A stretch of 12,879 bases of DNA from contig JAZKJD010000003.1 in assembly GCA_040384585.1 (NCBI GenBank), positions 1 to 12,879 of the forward strand, given 5' to 3'. The notes under the pieces are model-generated. The model was not told the origin of the DNA and did no database searches. It saw only the letters and a program-made list of their open reading frames with translations. Positions 6,974 to 12,879 of the stretch are shown piece after piece. Source of the DNA: JAZKJD01 sp040384585 (GTDB lineage Bacteria > Pseudomonadota > Gammaproteobacteria > Diplorickettsiales > Diplorickettsiaceae). The position numbers and the translations under genes were made by a program. The first letter of the stretch is position 1. Each line of letters opens with the position of its first letter.

Positions 6974-7213
6974 ATGAAACTGAAACAAGCGCTTGTATTA
7001 GGCTTAACCACTGCAGTATTAGCAATCCCTGCCTTTGCAGCAGATGAAGCTAGTAACTCTACCAGCCTACCTTCTTCCATTACTGCCGACCAAAAACCAT
7101 CGGTACTGACTAAAAAGGAAGCCCATAAGAAAGGACACAAAAACGGCGTAAACAAGGATAGCTTAGAAGGGAAAAATGTGGTCAAACAAACTGATCTTAA
7201 TAAACTAAGCTAG
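6974..7213 (+). CDS. Small predicted secreted protein, function unknown
   Basis: The start is placed at ATG 6974, giving 79 residues, because TTGGAG (6959-6964) lies nine bases upstream and the product then begins with a textbook signal peptide. That signal is MKLKQ, a hydrophobic core ALVLGLTTAVLAIP, and AFA as likely signal peptidase I site before ADEAS (cleavage near residue 22). An in-frame ATG at 6911 would bury the signal and read through a hairpin, so it is rejected. The mature part, about 57 residues, is hydrophilic: Ser/Thr-rich at first, then Lys/His-rich (TKKEAHKKGHKNG). It has no cysteine and is probably disordered. Expected location is the periplasm or outside. I recognise no family. 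The monocistronic layout with its own terminator suggests a real, expressed gene. Confidence 0.7.
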   Translation: MKLKQALVLGLTTAVLAIPAFAADEASNSTSLPSSITADQKPSVLTKKEAHKKGHKNGVNKDSLEGKNVVKQTDLNKLS

Positions 7214-7220
7214 GAAATAG

Positions 7221-7242
7221 TAGACTCAAAGCAATGAGTCTA
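7221..7242 (+). repeat. Short hairpin after the secreted-protein gene
   Basis: TAGACTCA (7221-7228) and TGAGTCTA (7235-7242) form a perfect 8-bp stem with a 6-base loop, eight bases after the stop codon. It is followed by TCTGTTTGT rather than a clean T run. It may protect the 3' end of the mRNA or form a tandem structure with the stronger terminator just downstream. Confidence 0.5.
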
Positions 7243-7253
7243 TCTGTTTGTAT

Positions 7254-7281
7254 AAAAGGCCAGCCTATGCTGGCCTTTTTT
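7254..7281 (+). terminator. Intrinsic terminator
   Basis: AAAAGGCCAGC (7254-7264), loop CTAT, GCTGGCCTTTT (7269-7279) form a perfect 11-bp stem with a GC-rich core, and the T run reaches 7281. It ends the transcript of the small secreted protein. The A run on the left side means it could also work, less strongly, for transcripts arriving leftward from recJ. Confidence 0.9.
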
Positions 7282-7284
7282 CAA

Positions 7285-7430
7285 TAGACCTCTTGCATAA
7301 CCTGCGTGATAGACTTGATTTCATCGTTAAACGCTAGTCTACGGTCCTCATTTACTCATGTAAACTCCGGTCCTCGACTATCTCGTTTGCCCTGAACTCA
7401 AGCCCATCCCTGGGTTATGCAAGAGGTCTA
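7285..7430. mobile_element. MITE-like element with perfect 18-bp terminal inverted repeats
   Basis: TAGACCTCTTGCATAACC at 7285-7302 is repeated exactly in reverse complement at 7413-7430, enclosing 110 bases with no usable ORF. Inside are further symmetries: TAGACT (7310-7315) / AGTCTA (7336-7341), GATAG (7308-7312) / CTATC (7378-7382), TTTAC (7351-7355) / GTAAA (7360-7364), and a direct repeat CGGTCCTC (7342-7349 and 7368-7375). The outermost TA at each end may be a target duplication rather than part of the repeat; no longer duplication is clear. Size, ends and lack of coding capacity fit a miniature inverted-repeat transposable element or the remnant of an insertion sequence. I do not assign an IS family. 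It sits between the terminator and the end of recJ and does not interrupt either gene. Confidence 0.75.
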
Positions 7431-7442
7431 ATAAATCATTTT

Positions 7443-9176
7443 CTAGACTACGGGTTCCAGTGTTTCTATAATTAATTGCAATTTCTTCCGGCCTTGATAG
7501 TCATTAACACCTAAACGATAGGTCACCATCACCTGTTCGGCTCTATGATTAGGCCAATGGCTAAGACTAACATGAAAAGCAATTGCTTCTATTTGCTGGC
7601 TAGCATTCACTAAACTCAATGTCATTTTCAAGTGCTTATTACCGACTAATCGTTGCGTTAATAGCGTAAAACGGCCCTCAAAAAGTGGCTCTGGAAATCC
7701 TTGGCCCCAAGGGCCTGCTTGATAACGTAAAATCTCTGCCAAGCGTAAGCAAAGATCGGAATCTTCTAACTCACCATCGGTATAACATTTACGCTGTAAC
7801 ATCTCATCATCTAGTTGATCATCAAGAACTAATTGAAAAAGCTTAGAAAAATCGATGAAAGCCTCACGTCGTAATGTCAAACCCGCTGCCATCGCATGGC
7901 CGCCAAACTTAGCAATCAATTTCGGCTCACGCGCCGCCATCACTGCCAACACATCACGAATGTGTACTCCCGGTATCGAACGGGCAGAACCTTTTATTTC
8001 GCCCTCCTGTTGGCTAGTTGCAAACACAATACTGGGTCTATATAGACGTTCTGTAATACGTGCAGCAAGCAAGCCAATAATCCCTTGGTGCCAACGCGTA
8101 TCAAATAAACAGATGCCCTTTTCTAAAGGTTTTTTCTTTGTGATTTTATCTAACGCCACAAAAGCCTCACGTCGCATCCCTTCCTCAATCGTTCGGCGTT
8201 CCTCGTTCAACTGACTTAGTTTTAATGCGATTTCATAAGCTTCATTGACATCGTCAGCCAGTAAACAAGCAACGCCCAATGACATATCTGCTAAACGTCC
8301 CGCCGCATTCAATCGTGGCGCCACGCTATAGCCTAGATCACTGGCAGTAAGCTGATTGACTTCGCGCTTAGCTAGCTTAAGCAAGGCATAAATCCCTGGC
8401 CTGGCTTTGCCGGCTTTGATCCATTGTAAGCCTTGATGCAGCATCAAGCGGTTATTATGATCCAAGGTAACCAGATCCGCGACCGTACCCAAGGCCACTA
8501 AATCCAAAAACTGTAGCATAGTCGGTTCGCATTGAGTCGTTTCATTAAACCATTGCTGTTCTCGCAGCACTCGGCGTACTGCAAGCATGACATAAAAAAT
8601 AACCCCTACCCCCGCCAAGTTTTTACTGGGGAAATGATCGCTTACGAGTTGTGGATTAATGATAACATCTGCAGCAGGTAATGAGGAAGCAGGCAAATGA
8701 TGGTCAGTAATTATTACCTTAATACCTGCTTTTTTAGCCACCACCACCCCTTCATGGCTTGCGATGCCATTATCGACGGTTATGATCAGGTCAGGATTTT
8801 TAGTCGCTAAAGCAACCGCCACTATTTCAGGTGTTAGACCATAGCCATATTCAAATCGATTGGGAACTAGGTAATCAACGTGTTTAGCGCCAAAACTTCG
8901 CAATGCACTGACCGCCAATGCACTGCTGGTTGCACCATCGCTATCAAAATCACCAATGATAAGAATACGCTGTTGTTGCACCAGCATTGCCGCCAAGAGT
9001 GAGGCGCCTTCTTCAATATTTTGTAACGATTGATAATGTAACAAGCGAGTCAGACGATAATCTAACTCATCCGCAGACTGAATACCGCGCGCTGCATAAA
9101 CTCTCGCTAAAACAGGATGCAAATCTTTCAAGAGGGAAATACCGTTAATCGAACGACGTAGGCGTGTTTTTTGCAT
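7443..9176 (-). CDS. recJ: Single-stranded-DNA-specific exonuclease RecJ
   Basis: RecJ degrades single-stranded DNA 5' to 3' and works in RecF-pathway recombination, mismatch repair and base-excision repair. The 577-residue product equals the E. coli length. The DHH domain shows motif I GDFDSDGATS (75-84, with D76, D78 and D80), motif II TVDNG (D135) and motif III DHH (158-160), which hold the catalytic metal ions. The DHHA1 part has FGGHAMAAG, and a C-terminal OB-type domain follows. Start ATG 9176 has AAGG directly adjacent rather than at normal spacing, but it matches the family N terminus and the next methionine is far inside the protein. It is divergent from the DUF498 gene. Its 3' end lies 12 bases from the MITE-like element. 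Confidence 0.96.
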   Translation of the reverse strand: MQKTRLRRSINGISLLKDLHPVLARVYAARGIQSADELDYRLTRLLHYQSLQNIEEGASLLAAMLVQQQRILIIGDFDSDGATSSALAVSALRSFGAKHVDYLVPNRFEYGYGLTPEIVAVALATKNPDLIITVDNGIASHEGVVVAKKAGIKVIITDHHLPASSLPAADVIINPQLVSDHFPSKNLAGVGVIFYVMLAVRRVLREQQWFNETTQCEPTMLQFLDLVALGTVADLVTLDHNNRLMLHQGLQWIKAGKARPGIYALLKLAKREVNQLTASDLGYSVAPRLNAAGRLADMSLGVACLLADDVNEAYEIALKLSQLNEERRTIEEGMRREAFVALDKITKKKPLEKGICLFDTRWHQGIIGLLAARITERLYRPSIVFATSQQEGEIKGSARSIPGVHIRDVLAVMAAREPKLIAKFGGHAMAAGLTLRREAFIDFSKLFQLVLDDQLDDEMLQRKCYTDGELEDSDLCLRLAEILRYQAGPWGQGFPEPLFEGRFTLLTQRLVGNKHLKMTLSLVNASQQIEAIAFHVSLSHWPNHRAEQVMVTYRLGVNDYQGRKKLQLIIETLEPVV

Positions 9177-9256
9177 CCTTAAGGAAAATCAAATAAAACT
9201 CTGGATTCTTCAAGCGGTCCACTTTACACTAAATCGTTTACTGCTCATAATGATTC

Positions 9257-9628
9257 ATGGAATTAAATCTAGATACCGGCGAAGGTCACTATCATATACG
9301 CGGATACGGCGTCGATTTTATTCAGGTCAACAATGAAAAAATTGGTCATAGTCTTATTGTTACACCGAATAAACTCATAGCGCCCTGGCCACCGCAATCT
9401 TTAGCGGAACTCAATACCTCGCATTTTTTACCACTCCTGGATTTACACCCAACGATTGTTTTACTCGGCACCGGACCGCGTTTCTCCTTTCCTGATCCTT
9501 CACTCTTGTCCGATTTTTACACGAAAAAAATTGGCATAGAAGTCATGGACACCGCCGCTGCCTGTCGTACTTATACCGTATTGATGGCTGAGGGACGCAA
9601 GGTCGCCGCCGCTTTATTGCTCTGTTAA
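9257..9628 (+). CDS. Mth938-like / DUF498 domain protein
   Basis: A 123-residue single-domain protein of the Mth938/DUF498 family (Pfam PF04430), whose eukaryotic relative NDUFAF3 takes part in respiratory complex I assembly. The bacterial role is not established. Visible family features are the N-terminal segment with GYGVDFIQVNNEKI (17-30), the LIVTPNKL strand, APWPPQSL, the glycine turn LLGTGP (69-74) and the C-terminal block MDTAAACRTYTVLMAEGRKVAAALL (97-121). The length is typical and no catalytic residues are evident. The start is the first ATG that keeps the family N terminus; there is no obvious Shine-Dalgarno. It is divergent from recJ by an 80-base gap, so the two may share a regulatory region, and it lies upstream of rpoH in the same direction. 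Confidence 0.85.
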   Translation: MELNLDTGEGHYHIRGYGVDFIQVNNEKIGHSLIVTPNKLIAPWPPQSLAELNTSHFLPLLDLHPTIVLLGTGPRFSFPDPSLLSDFYTKKIGIEVMDTAAACRTYTVLMAEGRKVAAALLLC

Positions 9629-9728
9629 AGCCGGCCAATGCGGCTATCCTAATAAGCTCCTCAATTTTCTTTCAAAGATAGATGAAAAAGAAAGCCAATT
9701 GGGATATACTCTAGCGCATTTAATAGTC

Positions 9729-9789
9729 AAGTGAATGGTTAAAAACAATTCTAAAGGCGAGACGGAGGCCCCATGAATAATACTCACTT
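9729..9789 (+). promoter_or_regulatory. rpoH leader with possible start-site-masking fold
   Basis: A strong ribosome binding site, GGAGG (9764-9768), lies four bases before the rpoH start. AAGTGA (9729-9734) can pair with TCACTT (9784-9789) inside the coding region, and the adjacent ATGG (9735-9738) can pair with CCAT (9771-9774), which covers the start codon. In E. coli, rpoH translation is controlled by a heat-sensitive fold between leader and early coding sequence, so such pairing is expected in principle. The pairing here is short and found by eye. A TATACT box at 9705-9710 may be the promoter -10, with no good -35. Confidence 0.3.
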
Positions 9790-10675
9790 ACAAGCGCTTT
9801 ATACCCCGCTTCCCGCAAATAGTACGGATGCCTATATCGCGCAACTCAGGAAAATTCCGGTTCTAACTGCACAAGAAGAAACCGAATTAGCAGAACGTTA
9901 TTATCACCATCACGATCTCGATGCCGCTAAAAAGCTGATCATCTCCAACTTACGATTTGTTGCCCATATTGCACAAACCTATATGGGCTATGGCTTAGCT
10001 CTGGCTGACCTTATTCAAGAAGGAAATATTGGCCTGATGAAAGCGGTCAAGCGCTTCGACCCTAAAGTCGGCGTTCGGCTCATTTCTTTTGCGGTACATT
10101 GGATTAAAGCAGAAATACAAGAATTTATACTAAAAAACTGGCGTATCGTTAAAATTGCCACCACAAAGGCGCAACGCAAATTATTTTTTAATCTACGCAA
10201 AATGAAATCACGTTTGGGTTGGTTTAATCAAAAAGAAATAGACGCTGTTGCTAAAGATCTAGGAGTAAAACCAGAGACGGTTAGAGAAATGGAAGCGCGT
10301 TTAGCCTCTCACGATATGAGTCTAGATATCAGTACAGATGAACATACCGATTCCAAATCAACTCGCTATCCGCTACTTGATACGCATTTTGAGGATACGC
10401 GTTATGATCCAGCACGCTTGTTAGAAGCCAGTGATTCAGCGGAGTCCAATCAAGAAAATCTCTATCAAGCACTCGCTCAATTGAATCCACGATCACAAGC
10501 CATTATTAGAGAACGCTGGCTTGCTGAACCCAAAACCACCTTACAAGAATTAGCGAACCGTTATCAGGTATCCGCAGAACGAGTCCGCCAGCTTGAGCAA
10601 AAAGCAATTAAAGAATTACGCACTGCTTTGAGGGAACAGCATGAAAACGATTATGACTCGCGTAAAATCCTGTAA
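9773..10675 (+). CDS. rpoH: RNA polymerase heat-shock sigma factor RpoH (sigma-32)
   Basis: RpoH directs RNA polymerase to heat-shock promoters (chaperones and proteases). The 300-residue protein (E. coli 284) has region 1.2 around YIAQLRKIPVLTAQEE, region 2 from about 50 to 128 with DLIQEGNIGLMKAVKRFDP and the SFAVHWIKAEI segment, and the diagnostic RpoH box QRKLFFNLR (134-142), which separates it from RpoD and RpoS. Region 3 (RLGWFNQKEIDAVAKDLG) and the region 4.2 helix-turn-helix (TLQELANRYQVSAERVRQLEQ, about 256-276) complete it. The linker near residues 184-225 is longer and more acidic than in E. coli, which explains part of the extra length. The start is fixed by GGAGG. The gene overlaps the next ORF by 35 bases. 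Confidence 0.97.
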   Translation: MNNTHLQALYTPLPANSTDAYIAQLRKIPVLTAQEETELAERYYHHHDLDAAKKLIISNLRFVAHIAQTYMGYGLALADLIQEGNIGLMKAVKRFDPKVGVRLISFAVHWIKAEIQEFILKNWRIVKIATTKAQRKLFFNLRKMKSRLGWFNQKEIDAVAKDLGVKPETVREMEARLASHDMSLDISTDEHTDSKSTRYPLLDTHFEDTRYDPARLLEASDSAESNQENLYQALAQLNPRSQAIIRERWLAEPKTTLQELANRYQVSAERVRQLEQKAIKELRTALREQHENDYDSRKIL

Positions 10676-10823
10676 AAAATACATCAGTGAACCCGATCGC
10701 TTTTTGGCAGATTTTGATCAAATGCAACCTCAACAATCAAAATCCCAACAAAAAGAAATAGAAGAATATCAAAACCTCTTCTACCACCGCGATATAAAAA
10801 CAATTGCTAGTGAATCTCCTTAA
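10641..10823 (+). CDS. Small conserved-looking protein downstream of rpoH
   Basis: A 60-residue ORF starting inside the rpoH end, with GAGGGA (10630-10635) six bases before the ATG, so translation coupled to rpoH is likely. The protein is hydrophilic, with a YISEPDRFLADFDQ core (14-27) followed by SKSQQKEIEEYQNLFYHRD (33-51), probably helical. It has no signal peptide, and one cysteine (C11). The pattern resembles, from memory, a short Legionella/Coxiella hypothetical family (annotated as CBU_0585-like), with YIS..D.FL..FD, a SQQ.EI helix and a final RD; this needs a search. The function is unknown. Its stop is three bases before the next gene, which itself lacks a ribosome binding site. A second start at 10653 (fifth codon) is possible. 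Confidence 0.68.
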   Translation: MKTIMTRVKSCKKYISEPDRFLADFDQMQPQQSKSQQKEIEEYQNLFYHRDIKTIASESP

Positions 10824-10826
10824 CGC

Positions 10827-11477
10827 ATGACGATGTTTCTTGAAATTGAACTCAAATTAAGCATAAATCCGGATCCTGCGCACGTCGCGTTACTTTTTAA
10901 CCATCCTCTTCTAATTCAATCAAACCCTATCACTGAACACTTAGTCAGCCGATATTTCGACACGCCGGATTTACGCTTATGGCATCAAGGACTTTCACTA
11001 CGTATTCGAGAAGCAGAAGGCCGCACCATACAAACCCTGAAAACAGCAGGTGAACAGCTAGGTGATCTGCATCATCGATATGAGTGGGATCAACCGATAG
11101 ACACCACGCTCCCCACCATTCATGCCTTTGAAGATAAAAAAGTCTCTAAAAAGCTAGCCACCCTAATTGAAAAACAGCCACTAATAGAATTATTTCACAC
11201 CCGTTTCAACCGGACCCAATGGAATTTACACCCTGAAACTAACACGCAACTAGAACTCGTCCTTGATCAAGGAAGCGTGAATACAGACAGACATCAGATG
11301 CCCTTACATGAAATTGAATTAGAATTAAAACAAGGTGATGTAAATCAAATCGACAAAATAGCTCAGCGACTCAAGCAAACCATCCCATTAACCCTAGAAA
11401 CACGCAGCAAAGCACAACGGGGTTATTTTCTCTATATTGATAATAATTTGTCAGCCACAACCGCTAGTGAAGCTTGA
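10827..11477 (+). CDS. CYTH domain protein, probable inorganic triphosphatase
   Basis: CYTH proteins fold as an eight-stranded tunnel that binds triphosphate with metal ions; bacterial YgiF-type members hydrolyse inorganic tripolyphosphate. The signature EXEXK is E6, E8 and K10. Other expected tunnel residues are visible: YFDT (43-46), LSLRIRE (R59, R61), LKTAG (K72), EIELELK (162-168) and SKAQRGY with K195 and R198. The length of 216 residues means a CYTH domain alone; E. coli YgiF adds a C-terminal CHAD domain, absent here. The start follows the previous stop by three bases with no Shine-Dalgarno, so translational coupling is likely; ATG 10833 (third codon) is an alternative. The substrate (triphosphate or a nucleotide) cannot be read directly. 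Confidence 0.88.
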   Translation: MTMFLEIELKLSINPDPAHVALLFNHPLLIQSNPITEHLVSRYFDTPDLRLWHQGLSLRIREAEGRTIQTLKTAGEQLGDLHHRYEWDQPIDTTLPTIHAFEDKKVSKKLATLIEKQPLIELFHTRFNRTQWNLHPETNTQLELVLDQGSVNTDRHQMPLHEIELELKQGDVNQIDKIAQRLKQTIPLTLETRSKAQRGYFLYIDNNLSATTASEA

Positions 11478-11482
11478 ATTAT

Positions 11483-11510
11483 TGCGGTAATATAGTCTGG
11501 ACGCTATAAG
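11483..11510 (+). promoter_or_regulatory. Candidate promoter for the DUF3579 gene
   Basis: TTGCGG (11483-11488), a 16-base spacer and TATAAG (11505-11510) are a fair sigma-70 match in the 45-base gap before the DUF3579 start. The short distance to ATG 11523 would leave a leader of only a few bases, so read-through from the rpoH cluster remains equally possible. Confidence 0.28.
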
Positions 11511-11522
11511 AATTTAACTATT

Positions 11523-11840
11523 ATGCTAGAACAAGAACCCATACCAAACAAGCAGACAAAAGAAAAACGCATTGTCATTGAAGGTATTACAGAAAGTGGC
11601 GAAAAATTTCGACCCAGCGATTGGGCCGAACGAATGTGCGGCTGTTTAGCCAGTTTCAATAATCGGCGTATGGTTTACTCCCCGCAACTGCGACCGATAG
11701 TCGACAGCGAAAGCAGTGCAAAATGTCTTATCCTTGACCCAAGACTAGCAGAGACCAATCCTGATGTGTTTCATTGTATTATGAAATTTGCGGACGAAAA
11801 CCATTTAAAGATTCATGAGTCATATGAAGAACCTGAATAA
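11523..11840 (+). CDS. DUF3579 family protein
   Basis: A 105-residue protein matching the DUF3579 family (Pfam PF12112), found mainly in beta- and gammaproteobacteria and without an assigned function. The recognisable core is IVIEGITESGEKFRPSDWAER (17-37), then the MCGCLASF segment, RMVYSPQLRPI (49-59) and KCLILDPRL (67-75), ending in an acidic tail. It is a cytoplasmic protein with no signal or membrane segment. Three cysteines (C39, C41, C68) are seen but no known metal motif. ATG 11523 is the first start and no strong Shine-Dalgarno is visible. The 3' end overlaps the convergent DNA glycosylase gene by 28 bases. Confidence 0.88.
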   Translation: MLEQEPIPNKQTKEKRIVIEGITESGEKFRPSDWAERMCGCLASFNNRRMVYSPQLRPIVDSESSAKCLILDPRLAETNPDVFHCIMKFADENHLKIHESYEEPE

Positions 11841-12475
11841 GAACAACCCGTTTCAAACACACAATTTTCACAGTTAGGTTTATTCTTCCAGCAATGTTGC
11901 TTTGCGTGCAGTACTATCAAGGCATGAAACTGCTGATATAAATCGACTCGCTTTGGCAAATTTTTCTCAAACAACGATCGTAAATCTTCATAGTTACTAT
12001 TTCCTTTTATTATTCCTAAACGCGCTAGTAAACGTCTTGTGTAGGCATCGATCACAAATACAGGTCTAGCAAAGGCATACAATAAAATATCATCAGCGGT
12101 TTCTGGACCTATGCCGCGGACCTTGAGTAATACCTCGCGTAAGGCTTGTGTTTTTAATTTCTGTAAGCCGCTAAAACCACCTTGTGACAAATACCAGTGG
12201 CAATAGGATTGTAGACATTGTGTTTTTACTCGGAAATAACCGGCCGGTTTCAGACAAACTTCTAATGTTTCTTGCGACAGAGAAAGCAGCGATACCGGAT
12301 CCAAATTCATTCTTTGTTTCAAATTATCTAGCGCTTTTTCTACATTCGACCAGCGGGTATTTTGCGTAAGCATAGCCCCTATCATCACTTCAAAAGGACT
12401 ATCTGCCGGCCACCACGCCTGGCGGCCGTAGCTGTTTAGCAGGTATTGATAGATATCTAACAGTGTATAAGGCAT
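11813..12475 (-). CDS. Endonuclease III-superfamily DNA glycosylase, MagIII-like (HhH-GPD, 4Fe-4S)
   Basis: A 220-residue base-excision-repair glycosylase. The HhH-GPD fold is clear: PFEVMIGAMLTQNTRWSNVEKAL (27-49), the helix-hairpin-helix LLKVRGIGPETADDILL (116-132), the catalytic aspartate D143 in VIDAYTRR, and a C-terminal iron-sulfur loop C195-X6-C202-X2-C205-X5-C211 with exact endonuclease III spacing. In Nth the hairpin reads GVGRKTA with a lysine (K120 in E. coli) that performs the lyase step. Here the position is E125 (GIGPETA). Loss of that lysine while keeping the aspartate is known from MagIII, the 3-methyladenine DNA glycosylase of Helicobacter, so a monofunctional alkylation-repair glycosylase is more likely than Nth. 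MutY is excluded by length. The gene is convergent with DUF3579. No clear Shine-Dalgarno precedes ATG 12475. Confidence 0.85.
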   Translation of the reverse strand: MPYTLLDIYQYLLNSYGRQAWWPADSPFEVMIGAMLTQNTRWSNVEKALDNLKQRMNLDPVSLLSLSQETLEVCLKPAGYFRVKTQCLQSYCHWYLSQGGFSGLQKLKTQALREVLLKVRGIGPETADDILLYAFARPVFVIDAYTRRLLARLGIIKGNSNYEDLRSLFEKNLPKRVDLYQQFHALIVLHAKQHCWKNKPNCENCVFETGCSYSGSSYDS

Positions 12476-12879
12476 TGTTTGAATATTTGAACAAGAAAAA
12501 TCCTATACAATATAAAAAATTGCTGGCACGGGTCCTTGTATGTTACCGATTCTAAGGGAAAAGAAGTTTTATGGAAATAGCTGGGATGTAGCTTAGGCAT
12601 AAACTCGTTAGTGGCCGCTGGGTGACGCGCCAGGGTTATTTTTATTAATTTTTCCAAATTAAAAAAATAACCCTGGCGCGTCACCCAGCGATAAAAAACA
12701 ATAATGTTTGCGCAAGCGATTCGGTTTATTTGCTTGTTAAGGTTAAAATGTATTAGGATGAAGTAAGCTATTGAAAAGACAGTTAATTTTTGGTTGAAGC
12801 GATAGTAAAGCATTTTTCGTCATTGCAATCTGAAATATCCCCACGAATTCATTTGCATCTAGCCAACTCGTTTTCAACG
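12476..12879. other. Gene-free right edge
   Basis: About 400 bases upstream of the glycosylase gene hold no convincing gene. The only long open frame (12457-12813, minus strand) overlaps the glycosylase start and runs straight through the large palindrome, so its openness is not evidence of coding. The first 60 bases must contain the glycosylase promoter, but no good -35/-10 pair stands out. Beyond 12690 the sequence is AT-rich with only a minor dyad (CAAGC near 12713 against GCTTG near 12734). The window ends before any neighbouring gene becomes recognisable. Confidence 0.5.
12616..12690. repeat. Long palindromic hairpin element, 35-bp stem
   Basis: The arm starting CGCTGGGTGACGCGCCAGGG (12616-12635) runs to 12651 and is the reverse complement of 12656-12690. 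The first 28 bases pair perfectly, one unpaired A (12644) bulges out, seven more pairs follow, and the loop is TTCC (12652-12655). The outer 20 bp are GC-rich and the inner part almost pure A/T. This is far longer than an intrinsic terminator needs to be. The symmetry stops sharply at both ends, as in a discrete inserted repeat unit. It may be a dispersed palindromic repeat, the folded end of a mobile element, or a very stable RNA hairpin. Confidence 0.85.

Noticed and set aside
7855..8214. 119-residue plus-strand open frame inside recJ
   Set aside because: It is antisense to a conserved part of RecJ, and the composition is that of a shadow frame.
9629..9645. AGCCG/CGGCT hairpin after the DUF498 gene as a terminator
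   Set aside because: The stem is only five base pairs and no T run follows, so an intrinsic terminator is not supported.
12457..12813. 118-residue minus-strand open frame at the right edge
   Set aside because: It overlaps the start of the well-supported glycosylase gene, runs through both arms of the 75-nt palindrome, and its product shows no recognisable family. Palindromic repeats often stay open in some frame by chance.
1..12879. CRISPR array, toxin-antitoxin pair, phage or defence island
   Set aside because: No regularly spaced direct repeats, integrase, capsid, nuclease-defence or toxin-antitoxin genes were seen; nearly all genes belong to known housekeeping families.

Overview
This window is an AT-rich, gene-dense bacterial chromosome segment with 13 supported protein genes on both strands, plus one broken small ORF. 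The gene set (RpoH, RecJ, DusA, a meso-diaminopimelate-type MurE, FeoABC, a DUF3579 protein) fits a gammaproteobacterium. The base composition and the short conserved ORF behind rpoH are compatible with the Legionellales/Coxiellaceae side (Legionella, Coxiella, Rickettsiella relatives). That placement is inference, because no rRNA or other taxonomic marker is present.

Left part (1-2840): a structured, gene-free edge, then a family-4 glycosyltransferase running rightward. Its 3' end overlaps that of murE, which runs leftward and sits apart from the usual division/cell-wall cluster. Between the start of murE and the divergent feo operon lies a near-perfect inverted repeat carrying two copies of the 10-base palindrome CTGTGCACAG.

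Centre-left (2786-5860): a complete ferrous-iron import operon, feoA-feoB-feoC, with overlapping genes. A promoter whose -10 overlaps a Fur-box-like sequence precedes it. Behind it come a possible terminator and a small ribosome-binding-site-led ORF interrupted by an in-frame TAA.

Centre (5837-9628): dusA (leftward, tRNA dihydrouridine synthase), a 79-residue predicted secreted protein of unknown function with a strong terminator, a 146-bp MITE-like element with perfect 18-bp terminal inverted repeats, recJ (leftward, single-strand DNA exonuclease) and a divergent Mth938/DUF498 protein.

Right part (9773-12879): rpoH (heat-shock sigma factor), a 60-residue conserved-looking ORF and a stand-alone CYTH triphosphatase-like protein form a tight, probably translationally coupled cluster. 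A DUF3579 gene follows. Its 3' end overlaps a leftward gene for a HhH-GPD/4Fe-4S DNA glycosylase of the endonuclease III superfamily, in which the lyase lysine position is glutamate. The right edge has no convincing gene but carries a striking 75-nt hairpin with a 35-bp stem.

Most of the window is conserved housekeeping. No CRISPR array, phage module, toxin-antitoxin pair or recognisable new multi-gene system was found. The least explained parts are the non-coding repeats, the murE leader, the interrupted small ORF and the small secreted protein.
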